Below the pieces are notes generated by a model. That model was not told the DNA's origin, searched no databases, and worked only from the letters and a program-made list of their open reading frames with translations. A stretch of DNA of 47,963 bases from Beijerinckiaceae bacterium (lineage in GTDB: Bacteria > Pseudomonadota > Alphaproteobacteria > Rhizobiales > Beijerinckiaceae), in NCBI GenBank assembly GCA_947454485.1, contig CANGJJ010000015.1, positions 1 to 47,963 of the forward strand. The letters are read 5' to 3'. The position numbers were made by a program, and so were the translations under genes. Position 1 is the stretch's first letter, and every line of letters begins with the position of its first letter. Of the stretch, positions 25,470-34,208 are shown one piece after another.

Positions 25470-26453
25470 TCACTTCACGGTCAAATTGGCTGCACTGATG
25501 AGCTTGCGCCACATCTCGATATCTTTGGGAATGCGCACTGCCATTTCCTCTGGCGTGCTGGGTGTAATCTCGGCGCCATTGGTGCGATTGCGCAGAATGG
25601 GATTGTCGAGTGCACGGCGAATATGGGTCGCAAGCATATCGAGCACGGGCTTTGGTACACCGGCAGGCGCCATGAATCCAAACCAGATCGACATTTCGTA
25701 ATCTTTGACGCCTGCTTCCTGCATAGTTGGAATCTCAGGCGCAGATTTCGAGCGCACAGCATCGGTGACGCCCAATGCCCGTAGTGATCCTTGCTGGGCA
25801 TGTTGGGCACCTTCGCCCGCAAACATAAAGTCCACATGGCCGCCGATCACATCAATCAGGGCAGGGCCTGTGCCTTTGTAGGGGACATGCACAATATCAA
25901 CGCCGGCAAGCGCCTTGAACATTTCGGCCGCCAGATGATTGGACGAGGCTTCACCGCCAGAGGCAAAAGTCAGTTTGCCGGGATTTTGTTTGGCGAGCGC
26001 GACAAGATCCTGCACATTTTTGACCGGCAATTTAGGATTGCAGACCAGATAGAGCGGCGTTGAAAAGGCAATGGCGAGCGGCGCGAAGTCGCGCACGGGA
26101 TCATATTTGAGCTGCTTGCTGACGGCGACATTGATGCCCATGCTCGTCGAGCTTGCAAACAAAAGCGTATAGCCATCGGCTTTGGCGCGCGCGACATAAT
26201 CAGTGCCAATGACCATACTGGCACCGGGCATATTCTCAACCAGCACATTGGTGCCGATGGTCTCGCCCATGGCATTGGCCACAACGCGCGGTAGCGTGTC
26301 ACCGAGCCCGCCAGCTGAATAGGGCGAGATGATGCGAATGGGCTTGTCGGGGAAGCTTTGGGCTTGCGCTGAAGATGCAAAAACGCCAGCGCCCAAAAGC
26401 AGTGAGGCCTTCAGCGCATCGCGCCTGTTGAGGTCGATCTTGGTCGCGCACAT
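25470..26453 (-). CDS. Bug/TctC-family periplasmic substrate-binding protein
   Basis: 327 aa. The signal sequence has a twin-arginine-like start (LNRRDALKASLLLGAG) and ends near SSAQAQ. Family blocks FPDKPIRIISPYSAGGLGD, ADGYTLLFAS and HVPYKGTGPALIDVIGGH are present. The ATG at 26453 is used with GGAGG 12 bases upstream; extension further upstream would add about 98 residues without family character. It is followed 10 bp later by the NicC-like monooxygenase, so it probably binds that enzyme's substrate or a precursor. No membrane subunits for it are in the window. Confidence 0.92.
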   Translation of the reverse strand: MCATKIDLNRRDALKASLLLGAGVFASSAQAQSFPDKPIRIISPYSAGGLGDTLPRVVANAMGETIGTNVLVENMPGASMVIGTDYVARAKADGYTLLFASSTSMGINVAVSKQLKYDPVRDFAPLAIAFSTPLYLVCNPKLPVKNVQDLVALAKQNPGKLTFASGGEASSNHLAAEMFKALAGVDIVHVPYKGTGPALIDVIGGHVDFMFAGEGAQHAQQGSLRALGVTDAVRSKSAPEIPTMQEAGVKDYEMSIWFGFMAPAGVPKPVLDMLATHIRRALDNPILRNRTNGAEITPSTPEEMAVRIPKDIEMWRKLISAANLTVK

Positions 26454-26569
26454 CGTTGTCGCATCCTCCAGCTTTGGTTTTCTAATGTCAGTTCTTCTCT
26501 GACCAGACTGCCGTTTGGTATAGATGCGCGCGTTGAAACTGTCGAGGCGGGGCGTTTTCTCCAGTCGAA

Positions 26570-26600
26570 CAAAATAAAACGCCCGCCGGTTTGGCGGGCG
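26570..26600 (-). terminator. Terminator of the molybdenum hydroxylase operon
   Basis: An 8-bp stem, CGCCCGCC with GGCGGGCG (26580-26587 and 26593-26600), loop of 5, followed on the minus strand by TTTTATTTT. It lies 22 bp after the stop of the large subunit gene and so separates that operon from the downstream Bug receptor and monooxygenase genes, which need their own promoter within 26454-26569. Confidence 0.88.
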
Positions 26601-26622
26601 CTTTTGGGCGATGCAGCTGCGA

Positions 26623-28788
26623 TCAGGCCTTGAGCACTTCCAGCACACGCTCTTCGGTGAAGGGCAGATGGCGCAGGCGCTTGTTGGTGAGGCGATAGAA
26701 AGCATTGGCAATAGCTGCAGCAATGAAGGGATTGCCGACCTCACCAAGACCCGTGGGGCGGGTGTCAGTGTCGATCAGTTTCACCTCCATCACTTCAGGC
26801 AGATCGGACATGCGCATGACATTATAGTCATGGAAATTCGACTGCTCGACGACGCCATCCTTGATGCTGATCTGCTCATGCAGAATACCAGACAGGCCGT
26901 AGATGATGGCGCTTTCGAGATTGGCCTTGGCAGCTTGCGGTGTCACGATGATGCCGCCATCAACCGCCAGCCAAACTTTATGCACCTTGATCTTGCCGCT
27001 TTTCTTGTCGAGTGAGATCTCGACGACGCCCGCGCCAAGCGAGCCCGAACGCTCGCTGATCGACAGGCCCAGCGCCCGGCCTTCGGGACGTGCTGCCTTC
27101 CAGTCGCACATCTGTGCAACCGTCTCAAAGCAGCGGCGCGCTTTGGGTGTGGCCGCCATATTCTTCAAGCGAAACTCGATCGGATCCATATTGGATGCGA
27201 GCGCCATTTCATCGACCATGCTCTCGATGGCAAAGACGTTGAACACATGGCCGACCGCGCGCCAATGTTTGACGCGAATGCCATGTGAGACACCGCGACG
27301 CTCGATCTGCTGATTGGGTACATCATAATAGGGGATCTGGATGCCGGTATGGAGCAGCACGCCGCCATCACCCACCACACTGTGACGCCAGCCTGTCACG
27401 CGGCCTGTGTCATCTTGCGCAGCTTCCAGACTCTGGAAGCTCTGCGGACGGAACATGCCGTTGGTGATATCCTCCTCGCGCGTCCACACGAGCTTCACTG
27501 GCTTGCCAATCTCTTTGGCGATCAGCGCGCATTCAGCCGCATAGTCACCAAGCGAGCGCCGACCAAAGCCGCCGCCCATATAGCATTGGTTGACGGTGAC
27601 TTTCTGCGGCTCAAGGCCGAGGGCTTTGGCAACTTCATCACGCGTTGCATCGGGGGCCTGCGTGCCTTCCCACACTTCAGCGCTCTTGCCGTCTTTGGCA
27701 ACGCGCACCACAGCGTTCAGAGGCTCCATCTGTGCGTGATAGCCATAGTCACTGCGGAACTCCGCCTTGAAGACTTCGGCCGCATCGCTGAAGGCTTTGC
27801 CCGCATCGCCTTTCTTGGCGAGATTGGTGATGTCGGCATTGGGGTCACGAATGACCTTGGCATAGTCTTCGAGTGCCTGATCAGAGTCAAAGCCACCGGC
27901 CTGTCCCTTGTTCCACTGCACTTTGATATTGCCGCGCGCTGCAATGACCTGCGGATAAGTCTTGCCGACAATGGCGACACCATTGGGCAGAGCAACAGTT
28001 GCCAGCACACCCGGCATTTTGCGGATCTCATCATCATTCCAGCTGATCGGTGTGCCGGTTTGATGATGGACGGCGGTTGCATAGACCATGCCCGGCAATT
28101 TGACGTCGATGCCAAATTGCGCGCTGCCATTCACTTTCTCGGGGATGTCACGACGCGGCACGCCTGTGCCAATCAAGCGCCAGTCTTTGCGCGGCTTCAG
28201 CTCTTCAGGCTTGATGACCGGCAGCTCCTTGGGCACTTCGCCCTTGGCTGCAATCTCGCCATAGCTCAGTTTGGCGCCAGTGGCTGGATTGATCACAAAG
28301 CTTGCTTCTGTGCGCAGGCTCGCCGGCTCAACCTTCCACATTTTGGCAGCATTGTTGATGAGCACGCGGCGCACCTGCGCGCCAGCCATACGCATATCGT
28401 TGAAATAGAGCTGGGTCGCACGGCTGCCGACAATAGCCATGTCGCGCTGGCCCATGAAGATATAGCCATAGATCTCGCGCTCGGGCGGGGCCATTTCGAT
28501 CCTGACCTTCGACCAGTCAGCATCCATTTCTTCGGTGGCGATCATGGGCAGCGTGGTCTTGGTGCCCTGACCCATTTCGGTGCCAGCGCTATAGATCGTG
28601 ATGATGCCATCGGGTGCGATACGGATCCAGGCATTGATCTGTTTGGCGGCTGTGGGGGCGGCCTGCGCCTCATTCACCAGCTGTGTGCCATCGCCCATGG
28701 CGATGCAGAATGTCATGCCGCCAAGGCCAGCCAAAAGGCTGCGGCGGGACAAAGTGGGGGCTGCGGAAGTGTCCAGCATCTTGGTCAT
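26623..28788 (-). CDS. Molybdenum hydroxylase large subunit (isoquinoline/nicotinate-type)
   Basis: 721 aa molybdopterin-cytosine-dinucleotide-binding subunit of the xanthine dehydrogenase superfamily, IorB-like branch. It carries a twin-arginine signal (LSRRSLLAGLGG at about 13-24), so the folded enzyme is exported. The Mo-site blocks GTEMGQGTKTTLPM, GGGFGRR and the catalytic Glu in TGLGEVGNPF near 690 are present. The partner is the 2Fe-2S subunit encoded 3 bp upstream. Unlike Pseudomonas NicB it has no C-terminal cytochrome c domains, so the electron acceptor is unclear. With a NicC-like gene downstream, nicotinate 6-hydroxylation is a reasonable guess; isoquinoline, other N-heteroaromatics or aldehydes are alternatives. 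Confidence 0.88.
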   Translation of the reverse strand: MTKMLDTSAAPTLSRRSLLAGLGGMTFCIAMGDGTQLVNEAQAAPTAAKQINAWIRIAPDGIITIYSAGTEMGQGTKTTLPMIATEEMDADWSKVRIEMAPPEREIYGYIFMGQRDMAIVGSRATQLYFNDMRMAGAQVRRVLINNAAKMWKVEPASLRTEASFVINPATGAKLSYGEIAAKGEVPKELPVIKPEELKPRKDWRLIGTGVPRRDIPEKVNGSAQFGIDVKLPGMVYATAVHHQTGTPISWNDDEIRKMPGVLATVALPNGVAIVGKTYPQVIAARGNIKVQWNKGQAGGFDSDQALEDYAKVIRDPNADITNLAKKGDAGKAFSDAAEVFKAEFRSDYGYHAQMEPLNAVVRVAKDGKSAEVWEGTQAPDATRDEVAKALGLEPQKVTVNQCYMGGGFGRRSLGDYAAECALIAKEIGKPVKLVWTREEDITNGMFRPQSFQSLEAAQDDTGRVTGWRHSVVGDGGVLLHTGIQIPYYDVPNQQIERRGVSHGIRVKHWRAVGHVFNVFAIESMVDEMALASNMDPIEFRLKNMAATPKARRCFETVAQMCDWKAARPEGRALGLSISERSGSLGAGVVEISLDKKSGKIKVHKVWLAVDGGIIVTPQAAKANLESAIIYGLSGILHEQISIKDGVVEQSNFHDYNVMRMSDLPEVMEVKLIDTDTRPTGLGEVGNPFIAAAIANAFYRLTNKRLRHLPFTEERVLEVLKA

Positions 28789-28791
28789 GGA

Positions 28792-29244
28792 TCAGGCTCC
28801 CTTGGCTGCGGTTTGAATGGCGGCGATGATTTTGTGATAGGTGCCGCAGCGGCAGATATTGCCGTCCATATGCGTCACGATCTCTTCGCGCGAAGGGGCC
28901 TTGTTTTTCGCGAGCAGTTCGGCGGCCTTCATGATCTGGCCCGACTGGCAATAGCCGCATTGGGGGACCTGCAGATCGACCCAGGCCTTTTGCAACGGAT
29001 GTGAACTGTCTTTCGACAGGCCCTCAATCGTGGTCACAGCCTTGTTGGCGACCTCGCTAACCGTCGTTTGGCAGGAGCGCAGGGCCACACCGTCTATATG
29101 AACCGTGCAGGCGCCGCACAGGCCAGCGCCGCAGCCATATTTGGTCCCGGTCAGGCCCGCGACATCGCGAATGGCCCACAGAAGCGGGGTTGTGCCCGGC
29201 ACATCAAGCGACACTTGCCGCCCATTCAGTTTGAACGAGACCAT
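28792..29244 (-). CDS. 2Fe-2S subunit of molybdenum hydroxylase
   Basis: 150 aa small subunit (IorA/NicA/CoxS type) with two iron-sulfur clusters. The plant-ferredoxin-like site is C38, C43, C46 and C58 (GCGAGLCGACTVHIDG); the second is C96, C99, C131 and C133 (QCGYCQSGQ and ICRCGTYH). It passes electrons from the Mo subunit encoded 3 bp downstream. It has no signal peptide of its own, as expected if it is co-exported with the Tat-targeted partner. ATG at 29244 with GGAGGGATCC upstream. Confidence 0.93.
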   Translation of the reverse strand: MVSFKLNGRQVSLDVPGTTPLLWAIRDVAGLTGTKYGCGAGLCGACTVHIDGVALRSCQTTVSEVANKAVTTIEGLSKDSSHPLQKAWVDLQVPQCGYCQSGQIMKAAELLAKNKAPSREEIVTHMDGNICRCGTYHKIIAAIQTAAKGA

Positions 29245-29444
29245 GGATCCCTCCTGTCACTGCCCCTAGGGCTTTTTCGTTGCGTCAAATGTGCCGCGAT
29301 TGGTCCGCGCAATCAAGCCCAGAATGGGCAGCGCGGCCTTGCGGAAAAGGGATGATCTTTCATTAGCTTGGGATTAAATATCGGCATGGCTCTTGCAGCC
29401 ACACAGCTGAGGGCAGGGCAATCGACCGCCCCGGAGGTAGGACG

Positions 29445-29855
29445 ATGGCGAAAGCATATTTCATCGCGGCCATGGGCTTTGTTGTTGTGAGCGCTTTTGT
29501 TGGCGTTGCACCGGCTGAGGCGCAGACCGCCTGCGGGCGCGCTTTGATGATGGCCGGCCCCATGAAGAACGGGCGCAATTTCAGTGAAAACGAAGTTGTG
29601 CAAAAGCGCATGCTTGAGCAGCAGTGCCAGCAAGAATTGGCGGATGAGCGCAACCGGCAAAATCTCGCGCAGAACCGCATCAATGCTCGCAGCGCTTGGG
29701 CCAATGTGCGCCCAGAGGTGAAGCACTGCATTGATCGCAAGCTTGAATATGATGGCCGCACGATTGAAGAGCTGATTGGAATGGGCATCGCGCCCTCAGA
29801 TCCAGCGCTGCAAGACTATCGCGTGTCCTGTATCGACGAAAATCCCCGCAAGTGA
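29445..29855 (+). CDS. Small secreted protein of unknown function
   Basis: 136 residues. A clear signal peptide (hydrophobic about 5-25) ends at AEAQT. The mature part has four cysteines (CGRAL, QQCQQE, KHCIDR, VSCIDE), enough for two disulfides, and a charged Gln/Arg/Asn-rich helical middle (about 55-90). I recognise no family. GGAGGTAGGACG directly precedes the ATG. It is translationally coupled (GTGA) to the next gene, which also encodes a secreted cysteine-containing protein, so the two probably act together in the periplasm. Confidence 0.75.
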   Translation: MAKAYFIAAMGFVVVSAFVGVAPAEAQTACGRALMMAGPMKNGRNFSENEVVQKRMLEQQCQQELADERNRQNLAQNRINARSAWANVRPEVKHCIDRKLEYDGRTIEELIGMGIAPSDPALQDYRVSCIDENPRK

Positions 29856-30643
29856 AGCGCGTCGTCATTCTATTGGCTGCGCTTGTGGCGAGTGTGTCCC
29901 TCGCGCAGGCGCAACATGAGGCCGCTTATGATGCGCTTGGCTCCTTTGCCGCGCTCGATGGCAATGAGAAGCCCATCTTTGTGGATTTGCGCAAAGAAGA
30001 TCCGTGCCAGCTGACGATTGATGACAAGCCCTATACGACTGTGTGCTTTCAGGCTTGGGCGCGCAAAGACGCTGCGCAGGCGCTGAGCCCCGAAGAAGCG
30101 CGCACTTTTTTGCGGGCGGGCGAAGACCTCGAAGTTCGTCGCTTCGAACGTGCTGAGGCTCGCGCACGGCGCGAACAAATGGGAGAGCGTGACGAAGAGC
30201 TTCGTCATGTCCCCCGCCCAAGCTTTCCCTGTTTCAATGCCACTGAACCACGCGCCGCCATCTGTAGCTCTTATGCTTTGACCATTCTGGAAAATGATTA
30301 TGTCCAGATTGAAGAACAAGCGCAGATTGCCTCTCTGGCTGGTGCTTGGTTTGATGCACCTGCGGGGACTGGCGTTGCCCGTCAGCGCGCTTTTGAACGC
30401 AAGCTTTCATCTTGCAAGAAAAGCCACGACTGCCTGCAAGATGCTTTTCTGGATGAGCTGCAACACCAGATCACGCTATTGTTAAAGCGCGGCATCAATG
30501 TGCAATTGCAAGTGACACAGTTGCAGTCGCGCCGTCGTCAGGTGGCCCCAGACGAACAAGAGACGCCGCCAACTGAGACAGCGCCCCTTGTTGTGGTACC
30601 TTCTGGTGAGACAGCCAGCGCGGAACCCGCGGCCTCGCCCTAA
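29852..30643 (+). CDS. Secreted protein with LprI-like cysteine domain
   Basis: 263 residues starting at GTG 29852, overlapping the previous stop as GTGA. Signal peptide about 1-20 (ends SLAQAQ). The central region (about 125-205: PSFPCFNATEPRAAICSSYALTI, then SSCKKSHDCLQDAFLDELQ) resembles the LprI/DUF1311 lysozyme-inhibitor-like pattern of spaced cysteines; this is a weak resemblance. The C-terminus is Pro/Thr/Ala-rich and low in complexity. The function is unknown; envelope stress or inhibitor binding is possible. It ends tail-to-tail with the UspA gene, overlapping by 4 bp. Confidence 0.7.
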   Translation: MKRVVILLAALVASVSLAQAQHEAAYDALGSFAALDGNEKPIFVDLRKEDPCQLTIDDKPYTTVCFQAWARKDAAQALSPEEARTFLRAGEDLEVRRFERAEARARREQMGERDEELRHVPRPSFPCFNATEPRAAICSSYALTILENDYVQIEEQAQIASLAGAWFDAPAGTGVARQRAFERKLSSCKKSHDCLQDAFLDELQHQITLLLKRGINVQLQVTQLQSRRRQVAPDEQETPPTETAPLVVVPSGETASAEPAASP

Positions 30644-31461
30644 TGTGACAAGAAGAGCGGTCGATGTGCGGTTGCAGTCAGCTCACGCGTCACGCCGCCT
30701 AAAATGAATTCGCGCAAGCGTGAATGGCCAAAGCCGCCCATCACCAAGACATCGGCATTGTGTTGTCGCGCTGCTGCATTGAGCGTTTCAGCGATACTAT
30801 CCCCAATCGCCACGTCAACCACATTGGCATTGAGGCCACGTCTTGCGAGATGCTGGGCCACATCAGATCCGGGCACACCAGTGGCCCGATCATCGGTCAC
30901 GACGATGACGTCAATATGTTTTGCTTGAGGAAAACAGGCGAGCGCATCACCCAAAGCGCGAGCCGCAACGCGTGTACCATTCCATGCCACAGCGAGGCGC
31001 TTGACCTCTTGCGTACAATGATCGGGCGTTGCCACAAGTACCGGTCGTCCGGAGGAAAACAATGCGTCTTCGAAGAAGGCCTGGCGCGCATCCACCATAT
31101 TCACTGGGCGATCCACGACCGTGAGATCAGCCAGACGCGCACGTCGCCCTAGCCATTCCGCAATGCCGGTCAGAGAATCTTCGTGAAGCGAGACCGAGTG
31201 GTTGATGCCAGCAATTCGCGCGGCATCTTCGGCCTCTTTCGCAGCTGAACGCGCGATGGATCGAGCTTGTTCATTGGCGGTTGCGATTGCATCCGCAATC
31301 AACGAGCTGCTGATTGGCGAACTTGGATGAGACATGAGACGCATGGCTGAAACGACAGTGAGATGTGAGCCCGGCACACGGGCGAGCGCCAATGCTTGAG
31401 ACACAGCTGGTGTGATCTTGCCGTCTGACGATTCAAAAACGCAGAGAATATCGGCTGGCAT
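30640..31461 (-). CDS. Universal stress protein (UspA family)
   Basis: 273 aa, a tandem-type Usp in which the second half is clearest: VLVMGGFGHSRLREFILGGVTREL fits the G-x2-G-x9-G(S/T) ATP-binding signature. The first half (about 5-140) is a diverged Usp fold. The ATG at 31461 is chosen because AAGGAG lies 6 bases ahead; a GTG at 31476 lacks such a site. Cytoplasmic, general stress survival; no specific partner is evident. Confidence 0.88.
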   Translation of the reverse strand: MPADILCVFESSDGKITPAVSQALALARVPGSHLTVVSAMRLMSHPSSPISSSLIADAIATANEQARSIARSAAKEAEDAARIAGINHSVSLHEDSLTGIAEWLGRRARLADLTVVDRPVNMVDARQAFFEDALFSSGRPVLVATPDHCTQEVKRLAVAWNGTRVAARALGDALACFPQAKHIDVIVVTDDRATGVPGSDVAQHLARRGLNANVVDVAIGDSIAETLNAAARQHNADVLVMGGFGHSRLREFILGGVTRELTATAHRPLFLSH

Positions 31462-31605
31462 GGGCTTCTCCTTCACAGTTCCATTTCAGATTACAGACGC
31501 GCGCCAGAATTGATTTGCGCCAAGTCAAAATTAAGGAAGCTGAAGCTGAGCCTTGATCGCGGCGCAATGCTATGGTTCAAAGCTGCATCCAAAATGGAGG
31601 GCGCA

Positions 31606-32031
31606 ATGGCTTTCAGTGAAATGATCCGTAAGCTCGTCACCAATGCATGGGACGATGGCTATGTGTGCTTGTTGGGAACGCAAGGCCCCAATGGTCCCAA
31701 TATCAGCCCCAAGGGCAGCATGATGATTTTTGATGACAATCATCTGGCCTATTGGGAGCGCTCGAAAAAGACCGCGCTCGACAATCTTCAGCACGATCCC
31801 AATGTGGTGGTGGTTTACAGCAATATGCATGCACAGCGCGACAAGCGTTTGGAGTCAGGCATTTTGCGTTTTTATGGCACTGCTGAATTGCATGAGAGCG
31901 GCCCGATGCGTGAGGCCATTTTCAGTCGTTTGAATGAACGTGAATCAACCCATGATGGTGCTGACACGGGCATCGGTGTTTTGATCAAATTGACGCGCGC
32001 TGAAGATGTGCGCGGCAAACCGATCCGCTAA
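31606..32031 (+). CDS. Pyridoxamine 5'-phosphate oxidase-like flavoprotein
   Basis: 141 aa split-barrel FMN-binding protein. The segments AWDDGYVCLLGTQGPNGPNISPKGSMMIFDDNHLAYWERSKK and NVVVVYSN show the PNPOx-like fold pattern, but residues needed for pyridoxine phosphate oxidation cannot be confirmed, so this is probably a general flavin or F420-class reductase relative. ATG 31606 has GGAGG 5-6 bases upstream. It is monocistronic and ends at a shared hairpin terminator. Confidence 0.82.
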   Translation: MAFSEMIRKLVTNAWDDGYVCLLGTQGPNGPNISPKGSMMIFDDNHLAYWERSKKTALDNLQHDPNVVVVYSNMHAQRDKRLESGILRFYGTAELHESGPMREAIFSRLNERESTHDGADTGIGVLIKLTRAEDVRGKPIR

Positions 32032-32034
32032 ACA

Positions 32035-32060
32035 AAAAGGGCGGCTCAGAGCCGCCCTTT
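32035..32060. terminator. Bidirectional terminator between convergent genes
   Basis: An 8-bp stem GGGCGGCT/AGCCGCCC (32039-32046 with 32050-32057), 3-base loop, flanked by AAAAA on the left and TTT on the right. It lies between the stops of the PNPOx-like gene (plus) and the Bug receptor gene (minus) and can serve both, better for the minus strand. Confidence 0.8.
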
Positions 32061-32081
32061 CCATTTGATCTGTGCCGACGA

Positions 32082-33053
32082 TCATTGTGGTTCGATATTG
32101 AGTTCCTTGGTGGTCTTGGCCCACAGCGCCATCTGCTCATTCAAGAATTCAGAGGCTGCCTTGGGGGATCCAATCCCGCTGGCATCAATGTCGAAGCCAA
32201 GCTTGGGCGCCATTTCCTTGATCGCAGGATCGCGCACCGCGCGACCAATGGCTGCGTTCATTTTGGCGATAATGTCGTCAGGCGTACCAGCAGGCGCAAC
32301 AACCATGAACCAGCCTGCGAAGTCGAAACCGGGAATGGTTTCGCCAGCAGCTGGCACATCGGCAAATGCAGCGATCCGCTTGGGGGCTGCAATGGCAATC
32401 GCTTTCATCGTGCCGGCGCGGACCTGCGACTCAACAATCGAGACCGAGAAGACGCCAACTTCCGCGCGGCCGTTGATGACATCCTGCACGCCGTTATTGA
32501 TATTCGGATAAGGCACAAGAACCATATTGGTGCCTGTAGCCTTATTGAAGGCAAGGGCCGTGACACCAGCCAAATTGCGCGGTCCATCAACAGCTACCGA
32601 CATTTTGCCGGGCGCTTTCTTCTCGAGCGCAATCAACTCAGCCAATGTCTTGGCCGGAACGCTGGGATGAGCAACGATGAGCTGGTTTGAGCGCGTCACC
32701 AGAGCAACGGGCGCATAATCCTTCAGCGGATTATAGGGCAGATCCTTCATCATGAAGGGATTGGTGACGAGTGCCGCGGAGGTTGCAAAGAAGAATGTAT
32801 AGCCGTCGGGCTTAGCGCGCGCGACAGCCTGCGCGCCGATCACATTGCCACCGCCAGGCTTGTTTTCAACAATGACGCTATCGCCAAGCTCTTTACCGAG
32901 TTTGTCGGCGAGCATACGCGCCATCACATCCGGGCTAGCACCCGCAGCTTGCGAGACGACGAGTGAGATGGGGCGGCTCGGCCATTTTTCCTGAGCAGTT
33001 GCGCTGCCAACAAAGGCCAGTGTCGCAACCAATGCGAGTTGGGAAAGTTTCAT
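32082..33053 (-). CDS. Bug/TctC-family periplasmic substrate-binding protein
   Basis: 323 aa. Sec signal peptide ends near GSATAQ (about 21). The family blocks WPSRPISLVVSQAAGASPDVMAR, KPDGYTFFFATSA and the FAGWFMVVAPAGTPDD region are present. ATG 33053 is preferred (GGGAG 8 bases upstream) over a GTG at 33062 that overlaps the upstream stop. Co-transcribed with the MetE/UROD-like gene before it. Fourth Bug receptor in the window, again without TctA/TctB. Confidence 0.9.
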   Translation of the reverse strand: MKLSQLALVATLAFVGSATAQEKWPSRPISLVVSQAAGASPDVMARMLADKLGKELGDSVIVENKPGGGNVIGAQAVARAKPDGYTFFFATSAALVTNPFMMKDLPYNPLKDYAPVALVTRSNQLIVAHPSVPAKTLAELIALEKKAPGKMSVAVDGPRNLAGVTALAFNKATGTNMVLVPYPNINNGVQDVINGRAEVGVFSVSIVESQVRAGTMKAIAIAAPKRIAAFADVPAAGETIPGFDFAGWFMVVAPAGTPDDIIAKMNAAIGRAVRDPAIKEMAPKLGFDIDASGIGSPKAASEFLNEQMALWAKTTKELNIEPQ

Positions 33054-33058
33054 AAGTG

Positions 33059-34114
33059 TCACTCCCTGATATTGATGAGGTAATCATGGGCTGCCAGATG
33101 CAGCTTCAAGAGCGCGGGGATTGTCTTGGGGTCACGACGACCAAACCCGCATTCGGTCGCAATGCCAAATCGTTTCACAAAGCGGCGCGCAACATCAATG
33201 CGCGCGCTCGTTCCTTTCAATCCATCTGTATAATGAATGAGGCCGAGATAGAGATCTGTGTCGGGGGAGATCTTGAGGTCACGCAGCGGCTGGAAATAGG
33301 CCTCGTCCATGCGATCGCGTGGGACAGGCATATGGATGAGATCAATCTTGCGTGTGATTTTGGTCGCAAGCGCATTGGCCAGAGCGACCATGTCGCTCAT
33401 ATCTGTTGGCTCAATCGCATGTTTGTGGTTTGCATCGCCATAGCAGAAATGGAACATCAACGGCACATCTGCAGGCACTTTGTTGGCCATAGCTGCAATG
33501 ATCGCAGCGAAGGTCTCAACCATCTCCGGCTTTGTCGCGCCATAGACATTGGCTTCGTTGCGTTCGAGTCGCGCGAAGACGGCTGAGGCAATATCAAATT
33601 GGATGGAGAGATCGCTATGGGGGATCGCAGCGAGGATTGCATCCATCTCTGCGAGCACATGCGCATTATAGACAGGGTCGAGCGCGCGTTGCTGCGCTTC
33701 GGTCACAAAGAGCCAGAGGACGGAATGCGCAGGAACGAGATCGACCTGAAAGCGCGTGCCAGATTCAATGCGGCCTGTGGCTTTGAGTAGTTGGAATGAG
33801 GCGTAAGAGGCAAGGGCGTGACGACGATAGCCAAGATCACCGAATGTGACATCACTGGCTTTGACGCCAGCGCGCAACTGGTAACGCTCGCGGCGCTTTG
33901 AATTGCCATGAACAGCGAAAGTCTCGCCTGAAGGCTCGAAGCTGGGATTGTCGCGGAACAAGGATTCCAGATGCGTGATCCAGTCGATCCGCTCTCCAAC
34001 TTCCCCATCGGGGATCTGGCCGATACGTGTGCCAAATTCTGCTGAGATCTGCTCGAAGACGTCGCTGGTGCTGGCAAAAGGCACGCTGCCGACGAGATAT
34101 AAACCCTGTTTCAT
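33059..34114 (-). CDS. MetE/UROD-like barrel protein, function unknown
   Basis: 351 aa with no signal peptide. The pattern (GSVPFASTSDVFEQI at the start, IPDGEVGER, LMFHFCYGD near 240, LGLIHYTDG, and ATECGFGRRDPKTIPALL near the end) recalls the UROD/MetE-like TIM-barrel superfamily: cobalamin-independent methionine synthase, uroporphyrinogen decarboxylase and 2-hydroxypropyl-CoM lyase-type enzymes. Cys and His residues in HFCYGDANHKH and TECGFG could bind zinc, as in MetE. No specific member is recognised. It has a GGGGA ribosome site and is coupled to a Bug receptor gene, suggesting a catabolic or demethylating role. Confidence 0.6.
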   Translation of the reverse strand: MKQGLYLVGSVPFASTSDVFEQISAEFGTRIGQIPDGEVGERIDWITHLESLFRDNPSFEPSGETFAVHGNSKRRERYQLRAGVKASDVTFGDLGYRRHALASYASFQLLKATGRIESGTRFQVDLVPAHSVLWLFVTEAQQRALDPVYNAHVLAEMDAILAAIPHSDLSIQFDIASAVFARLERNEANVYGATKPEMVETFAAIIAAMANKVPADVPLMFHFCYGDANHKHAIEPTDMSDMVALANALATKITRKIDLIHMPVPRDRMDEAYFQPLRDLKISPDTDLYLGLIHYTDGLKGTSARIDVARRFVKRFGIATECGFGRRDPKTIPALLKLHLAAHDYLINIRE

Positions 34115-34208
34115 GCATTTCCCCGCTTGAGCTCATTGGCTCTGTTGCGGAGCTTTGGGTTCGCCGGAGATAAAGTCAACAGGCGGCGGCCTGCGTACCG
34201 CATGGTGG

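Noticed and set aside
27349-29004. A 551-codon plus-strand open frame
   Set aside because: It is the exact antisense of the molybdenum hydroxylase genes, whose frames carry clear catalytic and cluster motifs; the plus frame is His/Gly/Ala-rich with no domain.
29245-29444. Possible small gene between the Fe-S subunit and the secreted protein gene
   Set aside because: No frame with a ribosome site was seen; it is simply the divergent promoter region.
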